Below are positions 1 through 8,363 of a stretch of DNA of 64,000 bases, piece after piece (the first letter of the stretch is position 1; each line of letters begins with the position of its first letter). Under the pieces are notes generated by a model. That model searched no databases. It saw only the letters and a list, made by a program, of their open reading frames with translations, and was not told the DNA's origin. The position numbers were made by a program, and so were the translations under genes. Source of the DNA: Neobacillus notoginsengisoli (GTDB lineage Bacteria; Bacillota; Bacilli; Bacillales; Cytobacillaceae); the NCBI RefSeq assembly GCF_003515685.1, contig NZ_QWEG01000011.1:124001-188000 (forward strand), given 5' to 3'.

Positions 1-548
1 CTGGCCGTTTCAGCGTTTACGCCGCCATCCACTTCAATTTCAACCTCTGTAGAGAACCTGTCCGCCATTGACTTCACTTCCCGTATTTTCGGTAGTACTC
101 CCGGAATGAATTTTTGCCCGCCAAAACCCGGGTTAACGGACATTAGCAAAACCATATCCACATCTTCAATGACATGTTCTATTGAACTGACCGGAGTTGC
201 AGGGTTCAGGACAACGCCTGCTTTCACCCCGAAACTTTTAATCAGTTGAATGGTCCTGTGTAAATGGCGGCATGCCTCAACATGGACAGTAATGTAATCT
301 GCACCCGCTTTTGAAAAATCCTCAATATAAAGATCGGGATTCTCAATCATTAAATGGACATCAAGTGGGAGGCTTGTTGCTCTTCTTGCTGCTTCAACGA
401 TGAGCGGTCCAATCGTGATATTCGGGACAAAATGGCCATCCATGACATCGACATGGATATAATCCGCTCCGCCTCGTTCAACATCTTTAATTTCCTCTCC
501 CAGCTTAGAGAAATCTGCTGAAAGGATGGAAGGTGCAATTTTCACCAT
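1..548 (-). CDS. rpe: Ribulose-phosphate 3-epimerase, 3' end cut by window edge
   Basis: Interconverts ribulose-5-phosphate and xylulose-5-phosphate in the pentose phosphate pathway. About 182 codons are present; the family is near 215-220, so the C-terminus lies beyond position 1. Visible motifs are the N-terminal [29 protein letters not shown] (metal and phosphate-binding strand), [10 protein letters not shown], and [14 protein letters not shown]. The chosen start is ATG at 546-548, four bases after the rsgA stop, with GAGGT 8 bases upstream; an in-frame GTG follows directly. It is the last visible gene of the prpC-prkC-rsgA-rpe group, an arrangement conserved in Bacillus. Confidence 0.95.
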   Translation of the reverse strand, partial: MVKIAPSILSADFSKLGEEIKDVERGGADYIHVDVMDGHFVPNITIGPLIVEAARRATSLPLDVHLMIENPDLYIEDFSKAGADYITVHVEACRHLHRTIQLIKSFGVKAGVVLNPATPVSSIEHVIEDVDMVLLMSVNPGFGGQKFIPGVLPKIREVKSMADRFSTEVEIEVDGGVNAETA

Positions 549-551
549 TCA

Positions 552-1433
552 TTAGTACCTCGGCTTTCTATCTTTTATTTCCTGCAAAAAGTTTAAATAA
601 TTTTCATACCGGTAACGAGGAATGACCTCCTCCTCAACGGCTGCTTTTACAGCGCATTTCGGTTCCTTCACATGAAGGCAGCCACGAAACTTGCAGCGTT
701 CGCTTGCTTTCATGATTTCCGGAAAGCATGAACCGAGCTCTTCCGCTTCAATCTCCTGGAACTCGAGCGAACTGAATCCGGGGGTATCAGCTACAAGCCC
801 GTCCCCAATTTCAATTAGTTCAACATGGCGGGTCGTGTGGCGTCCCCTTCCTAAATGGGCAGATATATCATTTGTTTTTAAATCCAAATCTGGTCTGAGC
901 ACATTTAAAAGGGAGGACTTGCCTACCCCGGACTGCCCCGCGAAAACGGAAATTTTTTGTTCAAGATGCGGATAGAGCTGTTCAACACCAGCTTCGGTTT
1001 CGGACGAGACGAAAAGAACTTCATAGCCAGCCGCCCTATATCCCGTTGCATAGTCCTCAAGCATTTCCAACTCCGCCTCGCTTGCGAGATCCGTTTTCGT
1101 GATACAAATAATAGGCTCAATGTGATTGTACTCAACGAGAACGAGGAAACGGTCCAATAATGCCGGGCTGAAGGTAGGTTCGACAGCCGAAAAGACTAAA
1201 AAAGCTCTGTCAACATTCGCGATTGGCGGCCTGACTAGCTCATTCTTCCGCTCTTTGACCTCCAGAATGTATCCTTCCTTATCATTTTCCGCTTGAAATA
1301 CAACATTATCCCCAACTAGTGGAGTAATGTTGTTTATCCGGAAAACTCCTCTTCCCCTGCACTGAGTCACTCCATCTTCATTCACCACATAGTAAAATCC
1401 ACTCAATGCCTTGATAATTTTTCCTTCAGGCAT
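552..1433 (-). CDS. rsgA: Ribosome small-subunit-dependent GTPase RsgA
   Basis: Circularly permuted GTPase that assists late 30S subunit maturation. The protein is 293 aa, the usual length. It has an N-terminal OB fold (MPEGKIIKALSGFYYV), the G4 motif TKTD, then the P-loop GQSGVGKSSLL and the G3 motif DTPGF, which is the permuted order. A C-terminal zinc site follows (CKFRGCLH, then CAV). I start at the second in-frame ATG (1431-1433) because AAGGAG lies 7 bases upstream and the family begins MPEGK. In B. subtilis the orthologue is a substrate of PrkC, whose gene is directly upstream. Confidence 0.97.
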   Translation of the reverse strand: MPEGKIIKALSGFYYVVNEDGVTQCRGRGVFRINNITPLVGDNVVFQAENDKEGYILEVKERKNELVRPPIANVDRAFLVFSAVEPTFSPALLDRFLVLVEYNHIEPIICITKTDLASEAELEMLEDYATGYRAAGYEVLFVSSETEAGVEQLYPHLEQKISVFAGQSGVGKSSLLNVLRPDLDLKTNDISAHLGRGRHTTRHVELIEIGDGLVADTPGFSSLEFQEIEAEELGSCFPEIMKASERCKFRGCLHVKEPKCAVKAAVEEEVIPRYRYENYLNFLQEIKDRKPRY

Positions 1434-1487
1434 ATACACACTCCTTGATTATTCATTCGCACTGGCCGATAAATACTCCGGTTAAAG

Positions 1488-3452
1488 TTATTGCGCTTCA
1501 TCATAAGTGATTGTTTCATCTTCAATCACTCTATTGTCCAGCATAATCTTGTAGCCTGCTTTTTTGCCATAAGGCACTTTCAACTCAATGACAAATGTCC
1601 TGTTCGCTGTAATCACGCCTGTATCCGCAGCTTCTGTCATGCTGTGCTCAACATCATCAATAAGAATGGCGTATTCCTGCGGCTGACCGGGCACGTCTGG
1701 ATTGTATTCGACCATTACTTCTTTTCTGTATGTTCTCGGCAAAATTTCTTCTTTCCCTTTAGAAAGGACAACCGTGACGGTTTCCCCCTTTACAAGCTGA
1801 GTGCCTGGAGGAGGCGTGTGTGAAATGACAAGCCCTTTATCCACGTTATCATCGTAGACTGGTTCGGCTTTTTTTATATTCAGTCCAGTGAGGTCCGCAT
1901 AATCATCAAGTGTCTTTTCATTGTACCCTCTTAAATCGCGCAGGGTAATTTTTTCAGGACCTTTACTGACAGTGAATTCTAATTCAGTCTCTTCAGGGAC
2001 AACCGATCTTCCCGGAGGTAAGTTCTGTTTAAGAATCGTTCCCGGATCACTGTCGTCATAAATTTCATTTGCCCTGATATCCTTGAAATTCTCCTTATCC
2101 AAGAGGGCCGCAACCGTATCATATTGCCTGTCCTTATAATCAGATAGCTCGAATTTTTCCTTGCCAGAGCTGACATACAAATCTATCTCCGTACCTTCCT
2201 TAACCGTTCTACCGGCTGGCGGGTCCGTTTTCACTATTAAACCTTCCTGTATATCTTCATGGGTTATTTCCTTTGTATCTCCAATGGTAAAGCCAGCTTG
2301 CTTTAACTCGGAAATGGCATTGTCCAGCGTTCCGCCACTCACATCAGGAATTTCTCTATCCTTTGCGCCGAATATTCCGGGAAACACCGTAATTGCGCCT
2401 ATACCCAGGAGTACTAATAAAATAAAGGTCGAAACAAGAATAATCGGCCATTTTTTTCGCTTTTTCTTTTCGTTTCCTTGTTTTGGCTTTGCCGCGGTTT
2501 CCTCATGCTTTGCCTGTCCATGGACGATTGTCTCGTCAAGATTTTTCACGGATTGCTCCGCCGTTATGACGGGAATAGCTTTCGTTGCGTCGATATCTTC
2601 AGGGACAAAGAATTTAGGTTCATTTAATCTCTCTGGATAAAGAGATGTCTGTAAATCTTCTTCCATTTCCTCAACACTGTCATATCGAAGAAAAGGGTCC
2701 TTTGCCGTTGCCTTCAAGACGATGTTTTCGACACTTTGGGGAATTTGCGGGTTCCATCTCCTGATGGATGGCGTTTCGGTTTGCAAGTGCTTTAGCGCAA
2801 TTGAAACCGCGGATTCCCCGAAAAAAGGAAGCCGGCCTGTCAAAAGTTCAAACATGACGATCCCCAGGGAATAAATATCAGACTTTTTATTCGCCATTCC
2901 GCCCCTCGCCTGTTCAGGTGACAGATAGTGGACAGAACCGAGAACTGAATTGGTCTGAGTGATGCTTGTCGCGCTTAGCGCCATGGCAATTCCGAAATCG
3001 GTAATTTTTACATTGCCTTTATTGTCAACAAGAATATTGTGCGGCTTAATATCCCGGTGGACGATATGATTTTGGTGCGCATGGGCGATCGCTGACGTCA
3101 GCTGCCTCATAATATCAATTGCAGCATCGACCCTTAGCGGGGAAAATTGCTGTATGTACTGCTTAAGGGTCTGGCCATCCACAAATTCCATGACAATATA
3201 GTAAATGCCCTCTTCCTCGCCAACATCATAAATGCTGACAATATTCGGGTGGGCCAGGCTCGTTGCCGACTGGGCCTCGCGATGGAAGCGGCGGATGAAT
3301 TCTTCGTCATTTGCAAAGTCAAGACGGAGCACCTTAACGGCAACATTCCGGTCAAGAATGACATCATGAGCAAGGTAAACATTGGCCATGCCACCGCCGC
3401 CGATAGCATCCAAAATTTTATAGCGGCCGCTGATCCTTTTTCCAATCATCAT
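1488..3452 (-). CDS. prkC: Membrane Ser/Thr protein kinase with PASTA repeats
   Basis: Eukaryotic-type kinase that senses muropeptides and controls germination and wall homeostasis. The 654-aa product has a kinase domain at about 10-275 with glycine loop GGGGMANVY, catalytic Lys40, HRDIKPHN near 132-139 and DFG near 152-154. A lysine-rich linker leads to one transmembrane helix near 335-360. Three PASTA repeats follow (DVSGGTLDNAISEL, then similar units), then a C-terminal Ig-like tail as in B. subtilis PrkC. The gene begins immediately after the prpC stop (TAA then ATG ATG), so kinase and phosphatase should be co-translated. Either ATG could be used. Confidence 0.97.
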   Translation of the reverse strand: MMIGKRISGRYKILDAIGGGGMANVYLAHDVILDRNVAVKVLRLDFANDEEFIRRFHREAQSATSLAHPNIVSIYDVGEEEGIYYIVMEFVDGQTLKQYIQQFSPLRVDAAIDIMRQLTSAIAHAHQNHIVHRDIKPHNILVDNKGNVKITDFGIAMALSATSITQTNSVLGSVHYLSPEQARGGMANKKSDIYSLGIVMFELLTGRLPFFGESAVSIALKHLQTETPSIRRWNPQIPQSVENIVLKATAKDPFLRYDSVEEMEEDLQTSLYPERLNEPKFFVPEDIDATKAIPVITAEQSVKNLDETIVHGQAKHEETAAKPKQGNEKKKRKKWPIILVSTFILLVLLGIGAITVFPGIFGAKDREIPDVSGGTLDNAISELKQAGFTIGDTKEITHEDIQEGLIVKTDPPAGRTVKEGTEIDLYVSSGKEKFELSDYKDRQYDTVAALLDKENFKDIRANEIYDDSDPGTILKQNLPPGRSVVPEETELEFTVSKGPEKITLRDLRGYNEKTLDDYADLTGLNIKKAEPVYDDNVDKGLVISHTPPPGTQLVKGETVTVVLSKGKEEILPRTYRKEVMVEYNPDVPGQPQEYAILIDDVEHSMTEAADTGVITANRTFVIELKVPYGKKAGYKIMLDNRVIEDETITYDEAQ

Positions 3453-4205
3453 TTAGTCATCACCCTCGCTGACTCGGGTAAATTCGACAATCGCCAGGGT
3501 TATATTGTCTTCCCCGCCATATTCATTGGCAAGCGAAACAAGACGGGCTGCTTTATCCTCCAGACTGTCGCCGCTCTTTAGCACTTCAGCCATTTCCTTC
3601 TCGTTTACCTTGTTTGAAAGGCCGTCAGAGCAAAGCAATAGGGCATCCCCTTCTTCGAACATAATCGTGCTTACGTCCATTTCAACTTTTTCTTCCGTAC
3701 CAAGGGCTCTGAGCAGGACATTCTTCCGGGGATGATTTTCCGCGTCTTCCCTTGAAATCTGACCAGAGCGCAGCAGCTCGTTAACAAGTGAATGATCCTC
3801 GGTAATTTTCCTGAACCCGGACTCATTAAGAATATAGCAGCGGCTATCGCCGATATTTGCAATCGTTGCAAAATCTTCAAGCATAATCGCTGCTACAATC
3901 GTTGTCCCCATTCCATCGCATTCTTCATTTGCCCGGGCATGTTTAAAAAGTGAGTCATTCACAAGTGTGATATGTTCTTTAAACCAAGTCTCGGCCTGGT
4001 CAGGCCGATTAATGCCCGAGGATGTTTCCCAGAACTTCTTCATTTCCGTCAAAGCCATTCCACTAGCAACATCGCCAGCCCTGTGGCCGCCCATCCCGTC
4101 CGCAACTATAGCGAGCCGGTTTCCGTCGCCATTCAAAAAAATGCCTCCACAGTCTTCGTTATGGCTTCTGATTTTCCCCTGATCAGTCATATAGACCGCT
4201 TTCAT
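3453..4205 (-). CDS. prpC: PP2C-type Ser/Thr phosphatase
   Basis: Stp1/PrpC-family phosphatase that reverses phosphorylation by PrkC. At 250 aa it is full length. Metal-binding motifs are visible: TDQGKIRSHNEDCGG at the N-terminus, VADGMGGHRAGD near 35-46, GDSR in the middle, and LLLCSDGLSNKV plus GGEDNIT toward the C-terminus. It abuts rlmN upstream and prkC downstream without gaps. The pairing with prkC is the conserved Bacillus arrangement and supports the assignment. Confidence 0.97.
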   Translation of the reverse strand: MKAVYMTDQGKIRSHNEDCGGIFLNGDGNRLAIVADGMGGHRAGDVASGMALTEMKKFWETSSGINRPDQAETWFKEHITLVNDSLFKHARANEECDGMGTTIVAAIMLEDFATIANIGDSRCYILNESGFRKITEDHSLVNELLRSGQISREDAENHPRKNVLLRALGTEEKVEMDVSTIMFEEGDALLLCSDGLSNKVNEKEMAEVLKSGDSLEDKAARLVSLANEYGGEDNITLAIVEFTRVSEGDD

Positions 4206-5300
4206 CTACTTCTCCAACTCCTCCTGACGCGCCTTCGCACGCAGCTGTCCGCAGGCAGCGTCAATATCATGGCCCTGTTCCCTTCTTGTTGTCACATTGA
4301 TTCCCCTGTTTTTCAAAGCCTTTTCAAAAGCAATAATTTGGTCTTTTGGTGTGCGGACATAATCCCGTTCCGGAACATAGTTGACAGGAATCAAATTGAC
4401 ATGGCATTTTAGCCCTTTTACGAGAGAAGCCAATTGTTCAGCATGCTCCAGCTGGTCGTTTACATTCCCAAACAACCCGTATTCAAAGCTTATTCTTCTC
4501 CCTGTCTTATCGATATAATACCTTACAGCTTTCATTAAGTCATCAAGTTTATAGGCACGGTTAATCGGCATCAGCCTGCTCCGGAGTTCTGTGTTAGGGG
4601 CATGGAGGGAGATGGCAAAATTGATTTGCATGTTTTCATCTGCAAACTGATAGATTTTCGGAATGATTCCGCTTGTTGACACTGTTATATGGCGAGCACC
4701 TATATTCAGTCCTTTGTCATGATTAATGATTTTCAGGAAAGATAGCATGTTATCATAATTGTCAAAAGGTTCGCCAATTCCCATAATGACCACTGAACTT
4801 ACCCGCTCATCCGATTCATCTAATGCCTGTTGGACCTTGACAACCTGGGCGACGATTTCCCCCGCTTCAAGATGACGCTTTAATCCTCCCAGCGTGGAGG
4901 CGCAAAAGGTGCAGCCGATCCTGCAGCCAACCTGTGTTGTGACACAAACAGAATTTCCGTACTCATGGCGCATGAGCACTGTCTCAATGGAATACCCGTC
5001 ATGCAATTCAAATAAAAACTTGATGGTGCCATCCGCGGAGGTTTGTTGGATGACCGTATTTAAGGTTGTAAGGTTGAAGTGATGATCGAGCTTCTCCCTT
5101 AGACCTTTTGAAAGGTTGCTCATTTCCTCGAAGGACCCAGCTCTTTTCTGATATAACCAGTCAAAAATTTGCTCAGCCCGAAATGGTTTTTCCCCATTAT
5201 CTGTAAGCCATTCCTTCAGTTCATGAAGCTGAAGGGAATAAATCGACGGTTTCTGTGTTTCTTCTTCTGTGCTTTTCTTTGTTGTATTTACGTTTTCCAA
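4206..5300 (-). CDS. rlmN: Dual-specificity 23S rRNA (A2503)/tRNA (A37) methyltransferase
   Basis: Radical-SAM enzyme that makes C2-methyladenosine in 23S rRNA and some tRNAs. The 364-aa product carries [10 protein letters not shown] (CxxxCxxC, Cys126/130/133) for the 4Fe-4S cluster, the SAM motif MGIGEPFDN, and a C-terminal AACGQLR with the second catalytic cysteine near 350. The C-terminus lacks the resistance-associated Cfr features. Translation starts at TTG (5298-5300) with AAGGTG about 7 bases upstream, three bases after the rsmB stop. The 5' coding region is threonine- and glutamate-rich and poorly conserved in the family. Confidence 0.96.
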   Translation of the reverse strand: MENVNTTKKSTEEETQKPSIYSLQLHELKEWLTDNGEKPFRAEQIFDWLYQKRAGSFEEMSNLSKGLREKLDHHFNLTTLNTVIQQTSADGTIKFLFELHDGYSIETVLMRHEYGNSVCVTTQVGCRIGCTFCASTLGGLKRHLEAGEIVAQVVKVQQALDESDERVSSVVIMGIGEPFDNYDNMLSFLKIINHDKGLNIGARHITVSTSGIIPKIYQFADENMQINFAISLHAPNTELRSRLMPINRAYKLDDLMKAVRYYIDKTGRRISFEYGLFGNVNDQLEHAEQLASLVKGLKCHVNLIPVNYVPERDYVRTPKDQIIAFEKALKNRGINVTTRREQGHDIDAACGQLRAKARQEELEK

Positions 5301-5303
5301 CCG

Positions 5304-6653
5304 TTACACCTTCTTTCGCAGACTTGCAATATAAAAACCGTCAGAGCCAAAATCCTGAGGCATTACTTGCAGGCTGCTATTTGTTATGAGTGGCCTTACA
5401 GCCGCAGGCATTCTATCAATGAGACTTTCATCGAATTCGAACTCGGGATGCCTTTGAAGGAATGCCGCCACACTGTCCTGGTTTTCTCCTTTATCTACTG
5501 TACACGTACTGTAGACAAGAATTCCACCTTTTTTTAACAATGGAGCAACCGAATCCAAGAGTTCCTGCTGAATCTGAACGAGTCTTTCAAGGTCTTTTTC
5601 CCTTTTCGTATACTTCATATCAGGTTTCCTTCTCATGACGCCCAAGCCTGAACAAGGCGCGTCAAGGAGAATCCTGTCAACCGTTTCAGGCTGAAAACTG
5701 CCTGATGCATTTCTGCTGTCCATCGCACTGGCTTCTATATTCCGAAGCCCCAGCCTTGAAGCATTATCCCTGATTAGCTTCACTTTGTGTTCATGCAGAT
5801 CGAGCGAAATAACTTTTCCCGTCCCGGAAAGCTTTTCAGCGATATGGGTGCTCTTCCCCCCTGGCGCGGCACATGCATCGAGGATTGTTTCATCCTCTTT
5901 TACCCCAAGTGCGTAGGCAGCAAGCATGGAACTCTCATCTTGAATGGTCAAGAGTCCCTCTTTAAAAGCCGAAGAATGAGCGAGATTTCCTTTTAGCGCC
6001 CTGATTGCCTCCGGGATAATCGGGCTTGCCTCTACCTTGAAGCCCTCCGATTCCAAATGCTTTATGCAATCGTCCCTGGTCATCCTTGTTAAGTTGACCC
6101 TTGCAGTCTGGAGTGGAGCGGTCAAATTGATTTCACACATTTCTTTCGTCTTTTCATATCCGAATTGATCAAGCCATCTCTTTACAAGCCACGTTGGATG
6201 GCTTGTCTCTATAGCGAGGCGTTCTGATGGATCTTTAATCTCTTCAAGTGAAGGAACCCCTTCTCTCTGTATACTTCTCAATACCCCGTTTACCATGGAA
6301 GAGATCCCCTTATGCCCCCGCTTTTTCGCAATTTCCACAGCCTCGAAAATAGCTGCCCTGTCTGGTATCCTGTCAAGGTAAAGCATTTGATAAACTGTCA
6401 GTTTTAACAAATGAATCACCCACGGGTCTGCTTTCTTCCCCTTTTTCAGAAAGGGAGAAAGAAAATAATCAAGGGTCATGCTCCTTTGTAGTGTTCCATA
6501 AACTAGCTCTGTTAATAGGCCGATATCCTTTTGCGGCAGCTTATTCTTTTCAATCGTATGGTTCAACAGCAAGTTGCTGTATGCCTGGTTCTTTTCTATC
6601 GTTTCGAGAAGCTCCAAAGCTGTCTCCCTGACATTTTTCGTTTTTGCCGCCAC
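5304..6653 (-). CDS. rsmB: 16S rRNA (cytosine967-C5)-methyltransferase
   Basis: SAM-dependent methyltransferase of the RsmB/NOP2 family, 449 aa. An N-terminal NusB-like helical domain (residues 1 to about 140) precedes a Rossmann methyltransferase domain. The SAM motif is DACAAPGGKSTHIAE, followed by LLDAPCSGLGVMRRKPD (catalytic PC) and LVYSTCTVDKGEN (second cysteine). The start is GTG (6651-6653); no strong Shine-Dalgarno precedes it, so the start is the least certain part. It lies between fmt and rlmN as in B. subtilis. Confidence 0.95.
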   Translation of the reverse strand: MAAKTKNVRETALELLETIEKNQAYSNLLLNHTIEKNKLPQKDIGLLTELVYGTLQRSMTLDYFLSPFLKKGKKADPWVIHLLKLTVYQMLYLDRIPDRAAIFEAVEIAKKRGHKGISSMVNGVLRSIQREGVPSLEEIKDPSERLAIETSHPTWLVKRWLDQFGYEKTKEMCEINLTAPLQTARVNLTRMTRDDCIKHLESEGFKVEASPIIPEAIRALKGNLAHSSAFKEGLLTIQDESSMLAAYALGVKEDETILDACAAPGGKSTHIAEKLSGTGKVISLDLHEHKVKLIRDNASRLGLRNIEASAMDSRNASGSFQPETVDRILLDAPCSGLGVMRRKPDMKYTKREKDLERLVQIQQELLDSVAPLLKKGGILVYSTCTVDKGENQDSVAAFLQRHPEFEFDESLIDRMPAAVRPLITNSSLQVMPQDFGSDGFYIASLRKKV

Positions 6654-6718
6654 TCATTTCGGGCCACTGGATCGAGAAGGGCCCTTCTCTCCTTTCAATC
6701 TATCAAGAAGCGATGAAT

Positions 6719-7663
6719 TTAACTGCCAAATTTATTCCCAGCCTGAAGTTTCACTCCAGCACCGCGCAAAAATTCATCCGCGTCCATTGGCTTTTTCCCA
6801 GAAGGCTGAAGCTTAAGGATTTTGATTGCAGTTTGATCACCAGTCGCTACAATGATTCCATTCTCATCGATGGATAGGATTTCACCCGGTCCGCCTTGTT
6901 TGGAATCGTGTGCTTTTTCACTTTCCCATAGTTTCACAACTTGTCCGTCCAACGTTGTATAGGCTACCGGCCACGGATTCATTCCGCGGATATGATTGTA
7001 AATCTCTTTTCCGCCCTTTGACCAGTCGATTCGCTCTTGTTCTCTTTTTATGTTATAGGCAAAGGTTGCCTCTTCATCATTTTGTTTCAACGGAGTCAAT
7101 TCCCCTTTTAAAAGCCGGGGCAGTGTCTCGGATAAAAGCTTCGCTCCCGCCACGCTCAGCTTATCATGCAGCGTTCCGACATTATCCGTTTCCGTAATGG
7201 GAACCTCAACCTGTGAAAGAATATCCCCTGCATCAAGTTTTTCTTCCATATACATAATGGTAATCCCGGTTTTATCCTTCCCTTGGATAATCGAATAATG
7301 AATTGGCGCGCCGCCGCGCAGTTCAGGGAGAAGTGAGGCATGGACATTGATACAGCCATATTCCGGGGCCTCAAGCAATTCTTTTGGCAAAATCTGCCCG
7401 AAAGCCGCTGTCACAATTAAATCCGGCTTTAAATCAATAACCTTATCAAGTTCTTCTCTGTTCCTTATTTTTTCGGGCTGATAGACAGGAATTCCATGTT
7501 TTAAAGCCTCGGTTTTGACAGGTGGAGGTGTCAATACCCTTTTCCTCCCTACCGGTCTGTCAGGCTGAGTTACTACGGCGATGACATTGTAGCCATCCTC
7601 CAAAATCTTTCTTAGTACCGGCACCGAAAAATCGGGCGTCCCCATAAAAATTACTTTCGTCAC
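6719..7663 (-). CDS. fmt: Methionyl-tRNA formyltransferase
   Basis: Formylates initiator Met-tRNA using 10-formyltetrahydrofolate. The 314-aa protein has the N-terminal [15 protein letters not shown], the substrate motif [18 protein letters not shown] containing the SLLPxxRG signature, and the typical C-terminal OB-like tRNA-binding domain. The start GTG overlaps the def stop in a GTGA arrangement at 7660-7663, so fmt and def, which act at opposite ends of the formylation cycle, are translationally coupled. Confidence 0.97.
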   Translation of the reverse strand: MTKVIFMGTPDFSVPVLRKILEDGYNVIAVVTQPDRPVGRKRVLTPPPVKTEALKHGIPVYQPEKIRNREELDKVIDLKPDLIVTAAFGQILPKELLEAPEYGCINVHASLLPELRGGAPIHYSIIQGKDKTGITIMYMEEKLDAGDILSQVEVPITETDNVGTLHDKLSVAGAKLLSETLPRLLKGELTPLKQNDEEATFAYNIKREQERIDWSKGGKEIYNHIRGMNPWPVAYTTLDGQVVKLWESEKAHDSKQGGPGEILSIDENGIIVATGDQTAIKILKLQPSGKKPMDADEFLRGAGVKLQAGNKFGS

Positions 7664-8145
7664 TCGTCTGCCACTCCCTCAAGTTCGTCTTCTTCCAAAT
7701 ACCGCGTTACCTTAGAAGTAAAAAGGATTCCGTTTAAATGGTCGATTTCATGCTGAATTGCCCGCGCAAGAAACCCCTCCGCCTCAAGTGAATACTTTTT
7801 TCCCTTCCTGTCATAGGCTTCAATTTTCACATAATTAGGTCTCGTTACTTCGCCATAAAGACCCGGAAAGCTCAAGCAGCCTTCCGCCCCGGTCTGTTCC
7901 CCCGAAACGGACAGAACGCGGGGATTCACCATCTCAATTGTCCCGGATTCATCATCGACATCCACAATCGCCACTTGGACTTGTTGCCCGATTTGCGGGG
8001 CAGCGAGGCCTACTCCATCAAACTCAATCATCGTATCGTACATATCATCAAGAAGCTTCGCGAGCTTTTTATCAAAACGCGACACTTCATTACATTTTTT
8101 CTCAAGTATTTCTGCAGGATGCAGAACTATTTTTCGTATTGCCAA
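7660..8145 (-). CDS. def: Peptide deformylase
   Basis: Removes the N-formyl group from nascent proteins. The 161-aa protein has all three hallmark motifs: [18 protein letters not shown] (metal-binding Cys) and QHEIDHLNG (HExxH, metal and catalytic Glu). The start is TTG (8143-8145) with GGAGG 9 bases upstream. A 218-bp gap holding a structured element separates it from priA, so def-fmt-rsmB may have its own promoter, though none is obvious. Confidence 0.97.
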   Translation of the reverse strand: MAIRKIVLHPAEILEKKCNEVSRFDKKLAKLLDDMYDTMIEFDGVGLAAPQIGQQVQVAIVDVDDESGTIEMVNPRVLSVSGEQTGAEGCLSFPGLYGEVTRPNYVKIEAYDRKGKKYSLEAEGFLARAIQHEIDHLNGILFTSKVTRYLEEDELEGVADE

Positions 8146-8183
8146 ATGATTGTTCCTCCAATTTCCTTTTATATCCCACTCTT

Positions 8184-8306
8184 AACGGGCAGTAAGACCC
8201 CAAATTCAAGAATTAGGGTACAAAAAAGATAAGGGGGGTCAACTGCCCGTAAAGGTCCGATTGGTTCAACTAACCATCAGCGGGGAAAAAGCGCCCCACT
8301 GATGGA
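8184..8306 (-). other. Highly structured intergenic element between priA and def
   Basis: Two strong inverted repeats and a minor one fill this gap. The first pairs ACGGGCAGT plus GACCCC at 8185-8201 with GGGGTC plus ACTGCCCGT at 8235-8250, enclosing about 33 bases. A small hairpin (GGTT/AACC) lies at 8263-8275. The second pairs CCATCAG at 8274-8280 plus GGGG at 8282-8285 with CCCC and CTGATGG at 8295-8305. No U-tract follows the stems, so a simple terminator is unlikely. It could be a mobile palindromic element or a structured leader of def. Function is unknown. Confidence 0.6.
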
Positions 8307-8363
8307 AGTTTCACTTTATTACTTTTGCCAAAAAAAGTTTCTTCTAATCTATTTTCTCGCTTA

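Noticed and set aside
2161-2640. 159-codon open frame opposite prkC
   Set aside because: It is antisense to a conserved kinase, has no ribosome-binding site or family features, and its composition follows the codon pattern of the real gene.
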